Shown here in pieces: positions 44,001 to 56,000 of a stretch of 64,000 bases of DNA. This stretch comes from Elysia chlorotica (Eukaryota; Mollusca; Gastropoda; Plakobranchidae): positions 365,508-429,507 of the forward strand of contig RQTK01000231.1 of the NCBI GenBank assembly GCA_003991915.1, read 5' to 3'. The notes beneath the pieces are model-generated. The model saw only the letters and a list, made by a program, of their open reading frames with translations. It was not told the DNA's origin and made no database searches. The translations under genes were made by a program, and so were the position numbers. Position 1 is the first letter of the stretch. Every line of letters begins with the position of its first letter.

Positions 44001-47000
44001 TACACCAACTGGTACTCATTAGATCTTATGTTTTCACGATAAAGTAATTTTATGAAACAAGTAAAAATGATACAACAGATGTTAAATTTATCAAAGTTTA
44101 CTAAATTCATACTTTAGACCTCAGTTTTTTTAATAATTAAAATAGTTTGTACAATTTAATCATTTGATTGTGGCAAGGAACAGACTAAGTCACGGCATTC
44201 TCAAAATGGTGAGAGTTAAATGTGTCTCTATAATCTGTTGAATGATTATATAAGTGTAACATTTTGTAATCAAATATTTTTTTTGTAATCAGCTTAGCTT
44301 TGTTCAAGAATAAAATCTCAACATAGAAAAACAGACAATGAATAATTCTTTTCTTAAAGCTAAATAAATATTTTAAACACGTTTTGTTGCACTGACATTG
44401 TCTAAGTTTACCAGTTTTGCATCATCCTATTCACCAGGCTCTATGGAAGGCTTGTTTAGCTTGCTGGCCTACGGCGCGATTGCCGCAGTGCTGTGGTACG
44501 GGGGCAAGTTGGTCTACGACAACTCGCAAGATCCTAGCCAGGGGATCACTGCTGGTCTGCTTACTTGTAAGTTGAACAAAATATATCAGTTAAGAAACCT
44601 TTTTTTTTGATGCAGCAAATAAACTACAATAGAGCCCTTGAAAAAATGCACCTGCGTAACTCCTTGGTATCTAATTCAAATTGTGTTACAAAAAATCAGA
44701 ACCCTAACTCTTGGTTACCTAAATCTCTGCCAAAGAGTAGAGGACAAATAAAAAAAAAAAAAGAATTATCAAAAAAGTAATATTGAAAGACAGTCAAAGG
44801 GGAATAAATGTTGTATAAATAAAAAAAGTTGTAGTAAACACGAGTGATTTCCCTTGAAGTATAATGGATTTCCTACTCTATGAACAATCAAGTGAATTGC
44901 CTGACATCAGAATCTGTTCGATGTGAACTCTATTCAGGGATGCCACTTTTCCGGCTTAAAGCCGGAAATCAGGCTTTTTTTCGGTCTCCGGATTTTTTCC
45001 GGTTTTCAGGCTCAGTCAGCCTTTCAGATCTCCGGTTTTTGGTCGCCAACACTCCCGCTCAGTGGGGGCTCACAGGCCCCGTCTCGATGAACGTCCGGTT
45101 TGTTGCTTTATTCTTACTGCTTCTGTAATAAACGCTACTTCCGAACACGTCCTTGCCTGTAGCCACAGACCTGCCATTCATTCTGGTTGGGAATCCTTCC
45201 GATTTGTTCCCGCAAATTCGCCTTTTCCGACATTCCGATTGTTTGGGAAGGAGACATGTTTTTTTTAGCAACTTGCTTTTTTCGTCTCCGAGAAAAAAAA
45301 ATCAGGCTCTTTTTAGTCTATGCCACTGAACAAACTGTACTTATCTTCAATCATCAACCCACGCGTAGCTAGATCTAAAAGTTCTAGGGATATTTTCGTT
45401 CTTTTTAGCAATACCGCACGGTTATGAATCTTTGTCCTCTAAGTCAGCATCCGAATGCTGACTGGCGTGAAAATGTCTCTCACAGGATCCCCTTTAAGAT
45501 ATTGTCACGTACTGCCAGCTGAAAAGGAATTATGAGAAAGATATATGAGGCTAGTACAATACTTCGTAACTCGCATTTGTTTCTAGATCAAGACCACAAT
45601 GGGCCATTCACTTAGGATCAGCAGCGTAATTTTCGTGCCCTGCAACTAGAAGTAGGCCTGTTAATTAGATCTACATCGCCTTTATAAATTATTCCGTAGA
45701 AAAGATAAACAGTCAGTGGATAAATCGGCATAGATTAATTACCATTCTATGCAGTGCATGCTTTCTCTGAGTATAAGGAAAAACCATATGGAAAGCAAGA
45801 GGGGATCATAATTTATTGCGTTTCCTCCGTTGTCCAGGTGAATGTGTCGATGCTGTTCCGGTACCTGCTGCAAATCCTTGGCTCCCTGGCCCTCATGTTT
45901 TACTTGAACGCCGCCCTGACAGGAGTGCTACTCGCCATAGTACCTGTGGTCTCTCTGGGCGCCACGCAGTACGGTGAGTCTGGATGGACAAAAATAAACC
46001 TAGCAACACTCTGATCCAGCATGAGACGTTTTGATTTGTCTTTCTTCCCCTACGGTTGGGTTGATGTCAGTTTAATGTGACTGGCTGAGATAGGATTCCA
46101 GGTCTCCCCGCCTTGTCACTTCACACTTAATAGGAATAATGCAACCTGCTATCCCTTTTCCATGCACCCACTGAAATAATCATAAACATATGGACATAAA
46201 TTATTGGAAAAAAACTCAATTTGTTTCCTAGAAAAATATATTATGATGCTTTTGAATTTTTGAGATTTCAAAATATCTTAACAATTAAAGTGAAATCAGT
46301 CACTGAAGGAACAAGAAAAATCCTCCTTTTTTGTGCGCGATCTGATCATCTAAGAAAAACGCCACATATGAACAAAATTCCTTCACATTACAGGCAAGTT
46401 TGTTCGCAAGATGCGGAAACAGTTTCAGGACCGTTTGGCTGATGCGGGGACACAGGCGGAGGAGGCCCTCTCATCCATCAGGACGGTGAAATCATTCACA
46501 GGGGAAGAGAAAGCCATCCAAGTTTATGGCAACTTTGTGCAGGAAAGCTACAAAGTGGGCAAAAAGTTGGCTCTCGCACAGGGTAAGCAACAGGAATAAC
46601 ATAGTTGGTTGTAAGAAGCATTGCTCTGGGGTTTCGACTTACTTCTGTACTATACTTGTACAGTTATACAAAACCCATACTTTCTCTTTTATTGACAAGA
46701 GAAACATTCATGTCATGTTTGAAATAGATTTATTTGGAGAAGCACATGCTAAATTATCAAAATACATACACCAACTGATCACTCATTCGATCTCATGTTT
46801 TCATGAGAAAGTAATTTTATAGATAAATTATATGATACAACGAATGTTAAATTTAAATTTACTTAAATTCATACTTTAGACCTCAGTTTTTTTTATAATT
46901 GAAATATTTTTTACGAACTAAACATTTGATTATGGCAAGGAACACACTAAGTCATGGCATTTTCAAAACGATGAGAGTTAAATGCGTCTCTAAAATATAT

Positions 47001-50000
47001 TGAATTATTATATAAGGGTAAAATTTTGTAATCAAATGCATTTTTTATTAATTAGCTGAGCTTTGTTCAAGAACGAAAGCTCAATGTAGAAAAATATACA
47101 ACTGAATAATTCTTTCCTTGTATGCAAAAAAAAATATTTCAAACACTTTTTGTCTCACTGGCGTTGTCTAAGTTTACCAGTTTTGTATCATCCTCTTCAC
47201 CAGGCTCTATGGAGGGCCTGTTTAGCTTGCTGGCCTACGGCGCAATCGCCGCGGTGCTGTGGTACGGGGGCAAGTTGGTCTACGACAACTCGCAAGATCC
47301 TAGCCAGGGGATCACTGCTGGTCTGCTTACTTGTAAGTTGGAAAAAAGATATCAGTTGAAAAACGTGCGGTTGAAAAACGTGCGGTAAAGGTACCTTTTT
47401 TTTTGATGCAGCAATTAAACTACAATAGAACCCTTGAAAAAGTCTACCTGCTTAACTCCTTGGTATCTCACTAATTTAAGGCTGTGGTGCAAAAAATCAT
47501 AACCCTAAGTCTTGGTTACCTAAAACTTCGTCAAAGAGTAGAGGACAACCTAACAAAAAAAAACAAAAAAAATTACCAGAAAAGTAATATTGAAACAGTC
47601 AAAGGGGAATAAATGTTGTATAAATAAAAAGTTGTAGTAAACAAGAGTGATTTCCCTTGAAGTATAATGGATTTCTTACTGTATGAACAATCAAATGAAT
47701 TGCCTCACATTAGAATCTGTTGGATGTGAACTCTATATTTAGATGAAGAACACAAATGGCCAGCAATAGACTGAGTTAAGGACAGTTCTTTTGTAAATTG
47801 CCTTATTAACCTATTTGAACAGTCTATTTTTGTTTTTCTTTATATGTATTAACCTTGTCACATCTCATGATTTAAGTCCCAACTCCTTATGTGTGCACTG
47901 TTGTAGGGAATTTAACAAATTATAAAAGGTAAATGTTTTTATATTCATAATTTTGAAATGGAAATTGTGCAAATCATTACAAAAATGTATAAGCACAAGA
48001 GCTGAGCATATCAATGCGCACGTCATGTGTGCGGCATGATGGAAATAGGTTAATGTGATGGATACAGTGAACTTTCGCTTAAAGTCAAAACATTTTCAGA
48101 TCCCAAGATATTGATTCAATTGCCTTTGTATATTCTTTTTATTTTTTTAATCTTATTTTCTTAAGACTCTTTTTTATTTCTCCAAACTTTGTGAGCTGAA
48201 TTTGTCTTGATAATCAATGTGGATAAACTTTAAACAGGTTGGGTATAATTTTCTCAAAACTTTTTAACCCCTCCCTTAAATAAAGATATTTGCCCTTTAC
48301 ATTCCAGCTTTCCTTCTTTACACATTGCAAGTTGCCATGGGCTTTGCTCTGCTGTCCTCTCTGTATGGGGATTTTATGCAGGTAAGTGTAGTAATTTTGA
48401 AAAATTGTCAGAAAATTGATTTCATTCATCTTTTTCCTTTTAAGTGTAGTAAAAGCCTTAAATCATCTTTTCTTTTTTCTATGCGCATATAGACAGATCA
48501 TCTAGCCTAATGCGTACAATAATTTTAATGTCAGAGTATATGTATATCCTAGCCGTTGAAAGTAGTCCCCAGATAACGAAATCCCAAATCAGTTAACCCT
48601 GCTTATAACAAAAAATTTGAGAATAGATCTTCTCTCAAACCAACAGGAAACGAAGACAAATAAAAAAAAAATTGAAAAAGTGCCAAGAAAAAAAACACCA
48701 ATTGCCTGTTCAAATACTTCAGTCTGCACAGGTTTGGTAATACATCTTTGCCCTAACCCAGTCACTCTCCCTTGCAACTTTACCTACATTCGGTTACAAT
48801 CAAACCCCACCTCTCCTCTCCATGCAAAGAGCCCTTGGTCTATTATCTAGCCCATCAAAGCTGCCTAATCCAATGTTAGGTTGTGAAACAGCCAAGCCCA
48901 TCCCTAGAACTGCAGTGCAGTTGCTGTAGATATAGCTTAATTCATTAGATCAACACAATAATGAGGAGAAGTTTTATCCCCTTGGATAACCCTCTCACCA
49001 AACTCATAAATTTAAATAAGGTAGTGAAGGCATCCTTTTATTCTGGTGAGTAATAACACAAACAGAAAAGAGAAGACACAATGTCTTTTAGAAACCTCTG
49101 TATGTATATAATGTAGTAAAATTTAACTGTAATAATCCTACTATGGATCCTTTAAACTGCTGTATATATTTTTCTCTTTTAGCCAACCTTTTTTATACAC
49201 AATTTTCTTGCCTTTACCATTCAGAGAAATAAAGGGGTCACCGTTGCTACTAGTATGATCATATATGAAGGGTCAGTCATGTGATATTATTCACTTTTAA
49301 TCATCCTTTTTTATACACAGTTTCTATGCTTTGACCATCCAGAGATATATAAAGGAGTCACTACTAGTGTTATGTGATAAGGGTCAAAGGCACAGTGTTG
49401 GCATTACTGTGCTGACGTGCCGTAAAACAAACTCAAACTTAAATACGCATTTTTGCTGCCGCAGGCTGTCGGGGCGTCGGTGCGAATCTTCACTCTGCTG
49501 GACAGGAAGCCGGACGTGTTTGTCCCCCCTAACCCTCTGAAACTGCAGACTCTCTCTGGAGGTAAGAGCGATCCCTCTTCCTGGGTGTATAATGTGACCG
49601 GCTTAGACAGGAGTCATGGTATCCCCGCCCTGTCTCGTGTGTGGCAGCACATAAAATTGTCAGACGTCCGTCTTGGGGTCCGTCCACAATATAGCCTATA
49701 TAGTGCTGCTGTTGGACATTAAATCAACCCAACCAACCAACCCTCTACCTGGGTTTAGTCAGTGGCGAGGTATCAATGTAATGCAATTGGTTGAGGCATA
49801 AGTACTTTCCAAGCATTTGACAATTGTATCAAACTTGCGCTTGTATATAACTTAAGACGTTACCATTTGGTAGAGCGGTCATATCATTTTAATTTCATTG
49901 TAATTTAAAAGAAACCTATTCAAACCTGTTTAAACACATAAGGCTGAAAAAAATTAAAATGACATATAGTTTATTTGAAATAGTTGCACCATTTGAAAGC

Positions 50001-53000
50001 ATAGTTAAATACCTGAGAAAGTCTCGACTGCATGTGGACTTATTTTATGACCCTTAAAATGAGGAAGTCAAAACGTTTACAATATTTTCCCATTCCATTT
50101 TTTTTTCATTTTTCAGAAATTGAATTCAAAGATGTCAAGTTTACCTACCCGTCTAGGCCAGATTCACAAGTCCTGAAGGTAACTAAAAAAAAAAAATTAT
50201 TTGCGCATCATCTTTCACAAAGTTTTTTTTTTTTTTTTTTTGGTTCATCCTGACTGTGAAGCAGCCAGGGAAAATCAAACATTATTTAGATTAAATATCT
50301 TATCATTTTCCTTCCTTAGATCACGATATATTGATACATCGTATATGTATTGATTGCTTGGAACAGTTTGGTTTTGTCTTTAAGACCAGGTCTTGAGAAA
50401 GATCTGAGTTTTGAGTCACTCAAGACATGTTACATAAATAACTCTGAATCTTTTCTTCTTCGCATTCACAACAAATGTATAAAATAAGTATATAAGGAAT
50501 TATTCATGGCAGTTCGTCAGTGTTGACAAAGACTCTCTGTGTTTTGTAAGGTAAGGTTGAGCATGCTCTCATTTTAACCAGCAGACCAGTACAAGAGTAA
50601 AGAGATACTGGCAGTGATGGGTGATCACCAGTGGTCATTTAAGAGAGTGATTATCGAGGTGCAAACATTTATTCACACATTTCTTTTATTTTGTCCTGTG
50701 AGTTTGGGTGGTCCTGGGGTAGAACATCCGCTTCCGACGCAAAAGGTCCTGAGTTCGAATCCTGGCTGTTGCGTTCCCTACTAGTTGTGTCGGTGTCAGT
50801 ATAATGTGACCGGCTGAGACAGGAGTCATGGTGAGCTTTGTGTTGTTCAAGAATATATGCTCTATATAGAAAAGCCTTGTACTTGCATAATCCTTTCTTT
50901 TTTGTTTTCAAAGACATATAACAGTTTCATGCATTTCTCTATCCCAGGGCGTAACTTTTGAAGTTGAGAAGGGTCAGATGGTTGCACTGGTTGGACCTTC
51001 AGGAGGTGGCAAGTCAACCATTGTCAGCCTGATTGAGAGGTTCTACGATCCTAACGAAGGAAGCATCAGGATGGGTGAGTAACAAACTGACAGGATCGTC
51101 ACCAGAGAGGCAACACTTTGGTGTTTGTTTTATGGTCTAGTTATTTAAAATGTGGTTTTTGATGAAAAGAACAATTTACGACAGAAAGTCATGGCGTAAA
51201 AAGAGGAAATGAACAAAGAGGACAATCGTTAAAAGAAATCAATGGGGAAGCTGTGTTTGGTACCTGTCTTATATGATTTATATTTTGTAACTGTTTTGAT
51301 CAGCTTGTCCCCATTTTTTCATTTGAATACTCTCAATTCGAAGTTTGAAACTATTTGAAATTTGGGGTTTTCTCTGTATTTTTCCATGTCCGGCTGTACG
51401 ACAGATGTCACTATCTTCATTCTATAACAGAACAATTTTTAAAGTTTCAAGTCCACAGGTCTCTACATTGGCTAGGTGTCAATATAATGGGATTGGTTGA
51501 GCCTGAAGTCCTGGTATCTCTGCTCTGTCATTTTTAATATAATCTAAATCTTTAGTATTTTATAAGTGGGATAGGAAAGTATACAACTGAGTTGACGACT
51601 TGTTGGCAAGATAGCTAAGTTGATGACAGTGGACAGTCCACAATATAGCGTATATGGTGCTGACGTTGGACTTAAAAAGCAATCAACTCAACTCAACTCA
51701 TGTCTCTCTCTAATCACATGACTGATGAGTCACTTTATTCTTCCATCATAGTTAATAAGTCCATGTCTCTCTTTAACCACATGCCAGATGGCTGTGACCT
51801 GAAGCTGCTAGACCTGGCCTGGTTCCGCCAGAAGGTCGCCACGGTGAGCCAGGAGCCGACGCTGTTTGCCTGCTCCATCCGCGACAACATCGCCTACGGT
51901 AGAGAAGCCACAGACGAGGAGGTGAGTGCGACTAGTTATGTCTGGTCTGAGAAAGCCAAGCTCTCTCTCCTCTTTAAACTCCAACCCTATCCACCCAGAT
52001 TGTCATGGATGGACTTGCTTATATGTTGGCTACTTACAACAACAGCAGCAGCAGCAACAGCAGCAACAACAGCAAGAGCAGCAACAACAACGGCAACTAA
52101 ATTAACCTTTTCCCATCATGCCACACACATGTGCGCATTGATATACTCTTGTGCTAGCACCTCTTTGTATTGATATGCACACCTTTCATTTTGAAATAAT
52201 ATAAATCAAAGTTTTTACCTTTTATAAATTATTGAAGATTCCCAGCACAGAAGGAATTGATCCTAAAACATGCAATGTGAAAAGCTTAATATGCCATATG
52301 TTTCGTAAATCTTATCCATTTTTATAGTATATATCTTATGCCAAACTATCAGAGACTTACTTCAGGTTTTATCAACAAATCTTTAGGTCGAAGATGCTGC
52401 CCGCCAGGCGAATGCCCATGACTTTATCTGTGGGTTCGAGGACGGCTACAACACGCTGGTGGGAGAGCGCGGGGTCCGACTCTCGGGCGGCCAGAAACAG
52501 AGAGTGGCCATAGCCCGAGCCCTCATCATGAACCCTACCCTGCTGCTACTGGACGAGGTCAGTTACCAGAAAGTTCACTTTTTCCCATCCTGCTGCACAC
52601 ATGCTGTGCGCGTTGATATGTTCTTGTGCTAGCATTTTTTTTTGTATTGATCTGCACACCTTTGATTTTTCAATAATCAATATCAGTTTTTACCTTTTAT
52701 AAACATTTGAAAATTCCCCAAATTAGTGAGCCCACAAAGAATAGGCCTTGTATCATGCAATGTGAAAAGTTGAAGACCACTAGGTTGGTTGGTATGTTTG
52801 TTTGATTGTTAGTTTCTTAAAGTCTATCATCCACAAATGGGCTGTTATTCAGGTTTGGTTGGTTTGTTCTTTTGTTAGTTTCTTATAGTGCAGTGTCTTC
52901 AAAAAGACTTATTAAGATTTGATTGGTTGGTTGGTTTGTTAGATAGTCTCCTAAAGAACTATTGTCTTCAATAAGGCTGCTACAACATTGGTTGGTTGGC

Positions 53001-56000
53001 TGGCTGGCTTGTTTTTCTGTTAGTTTTTTCGTATAGTCCATTGTGTGCAATTAAGCTGTTATTTAGATTTGGTTGGTTGGTTTGTTCTTGTGTTAGTTTG
53101 TTATAGTCCATTGTCTTCAATAAGGCTCTAATCAATACTCGATTGGTTGGTTGGTTTCTTAGTTGGTTCATGTTCTTCAATAAGGTTGTTATAACATTGG
53201 TTGGTTGGCTGGTTTGTTTTCTTTTAGTTTAGTATAGTCCATTGTGTGTAATTAGGCTGTTATTTAGATTTGGTTTGGTTTGTTGGTTTGTGGACAAAGG
53301 AGGGCCATTTTTCTCTATCCTGAGTAAAGTCCCTGCATACTTTTTAGGTTGTCAGTCCAACACATGTATATAAACTCATAGGCACTGAAAGACTTGCAAT
53401 GAAATTCTCAAACGACACAGAAATTAGACTTTATTTCAAAGGTTGGAAGTAGTTAACTTGATGTATTAAAATAAGAGGAAAGTTAAAGTATTTGTATGTA
53501 ACATGTCTTTGTTGTTTTATGCTAGTACTTTAAGGGCAATAAAAGTAGCCTAGATTTTTATTTAAGAATGAGTCATTAGGTTTAAGTAAGAACTTGGAGA
53601 GAAAGGAGATGAAATAGATCATCAAATGATTTTTATGTCATGATCCTTGCAAACAGTTTCCAGTACATTTGAACAAATTAAGATAAACCTATTGTTTACA
53701 ATGCTATCTTCTTGTATAGCGAATGCGATTTTACCAAGAGTTATGTAACATAGCAGGAAGTCATGAGCTTTACTTTAGATTTTAGTTAACTTTTGTTTAA
53801 AGCTCCTGCAAATGAGTGGGTAGTGCCAAATAATCTGAATTATCCTTGTTATTAATTAGAAGGTAAATCGCTCAGATGGAAATTATTTGTATACAAAATG
53901 ACACAATGACGTTTCAAGAAAGAAATCGTACATGGACTGATCCTATGGGAACCAAAACATGGAAAAAGAAGTGTGGACAAACAGCAATGCACATATTGAT
54001 TAACTTGAATAGGACACAGGAGAACCTTGTAAATATCTTGCTTGTGAAATGGAGAACATAAAAAGATGGAAAAGCTAATGTTTGACTGCTGTTGAAAGAT
54101 AGATGGAACGATAGATGATGCTTCTGCTTGTTGAAGTTAAGTCTTTCAACTGAGTGGAATAACTTTTAGCCTAATGACATTCCCTGTAACCACTTTTGAA
54201 TGTTTTGTTTGAGTGTCATTCTTCTTTCTTACCAGACAGCTTTGTGAATACATTTATAACATTACAGTGCTATAATCATGGCATAAGTGAAACTTGTGGG
54301 GAAATGCAATTCATTATTGTTGTAAAGGTTTAACTGAGATCTATCTAACAATTAATTTGAGATTAAAAATATGCTCATAGGTTTTTGCTTATTTTACTAG
54401 AAACTTGTCCAATATGAAGCAGAAATATGGAAAGAAAAGTTTTTATTATCTAAAAGTTAGCGGAAATGTTCTTTGCCAAATAGTAGCCCAATGTCTGTAA
54501 GTTGTGTACATTGATGATTATCTTCACAACTCCCTAGGCCCCTACTGCGTCAGTGTCATTTTAATGGGACCGTCTGAGACAGAGTTATAGTATCCTAAAG
54601 CTGTCTCTATGTGGCAGCACATAAACTTTTCAGATATCAGCCTTGGGGCCCGTCCACAATTTATCTTATATAGTGCTGACGTTGGACCTTAAGCAACCAA
54701 CTCAGCTCAACTCAACCCTATATCCACATCTGGGTGCTTCATTTGAATGTCACCCTTCTTTAATTACCCAACAGTTTTATAAAGAAGTTTGTAAACTGTG
54801 TCCAAAAGCACCTTCAAATATCTCTCGCTGTGACCATTTTCTTGTGTGTTAGGCCACTAGCGCGCTGGATGCAGAGAGCGAGCACCTGGTCCAGGAGGCG
54901 ATTGACCGGGCCATGCGCGGCCGCACCGTGATCGTCATAGCTCACCGCCTCTCCACCGTGCGTAACGCCGACAAGGTAAGACAAGCCTCTTCTGTTTGTT
55001 GTTTTGTTGAAAGTTGAATTGTGTACATGTATCCAGTGAAATAAACATATATTTGAAATACAAAAAGTTAGTTATACATCTGCAAAACGACTTATTCTAT
55101 CTTTGTTGTTTCAAAAGATATACATTTTGGAAAAACCCAAAAATAATTTGATTTCATTAGCATTACTCCATTGAGTGAAAAGCACACTAATCAAAACAGT
55201 ATTGAAAGAAGAATGGAAGGCTAAACAAAAAAAATATAGTTGACAGTATTTCTAATACATCAACATCAATACTTTCATAAGCTGCGAGACTGACAGGTAA
55301 TAGGTAGGCCAAAGCATATATTTTATCTGGTCTATACTCCTGTATAGATGTGAATGCTCGACTCTTACCAAAGATCTAAGAAAAGAATCGGAGAAGAAAA
55401 ATTGTGCGTCACAATTAGGAAAGTGTTAAAGAAAAAAAAGAAAAGAAAAAGATAGTAATGGATACATTTATTAGGATACAAAGGTCATGTCAAAGCCATT
55501 GGAAAAAAAGTATTGTGGGTGTATAATCACTAAAAAGAAAGTAAATGGACTAAAAAAGTTAAATTTTTACGAGGAAATATACTCTTGAAAAAAGCTTACT
55601 TGACAAAATTGAAAGACACTTGATAGTAAAATATTGCAACTGAAGAAATATCATTTCCTTTATTGTAATAAATAAGCTTTAAATATAACCACCATTTTCT
55701 GTGGGACCCTCCCTTATAAATAGTCTAAATGAATATTTCATAAATACATGCAATTTAAAAAGATGAATACATAAAATTTTAAAGAGAACTTTTTGATGTA
55801 AGCATTTTAATTGAACCAAAAAAAGGGGTCATTTTGAAACCCCAGACTGATGGACAGTTTTGAATTACGTATATTGCTTATATAGTGCTGACGTTGGATG
55901 TCAAGCAGTCAACTCAACATAAAATCAGTATATAGCCAATATAGTGCTGACATTGAATGGCAAACATTCAACTCAACGTAATTTCAATATATAACCCATA

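Larger units (their letters stand above)
42736..44936. repeat. Direct duplication 3 in the transporter, cassette A
   Basis: Block from tataatttattgcgtttcctc through exons 6A, 7A and 8A to gatgtgaactctat. It recurs at 45809-47733. Introns differ at roughly a tenth of sites, with indels. Exons differ at 15 of 454 positions, all synonymous. Confidence 0.93.
45809..47733. repeat. Direct duplication 3 in the transporter, cassette B
   Basis: Second copy of the three-exon block, shorter by about 270 bp through loss of most of a SINE and its downstream intron sequence. Splice sites of all three exons are intact. Confidence 0.93.

Noticed and set aside
48617-48850. Open frame in transporter intron 9
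   Set aside because: Low-complexity Lys-rich start, no homology recognised, and it lies in the intron between well-supported exons 9 and 10.
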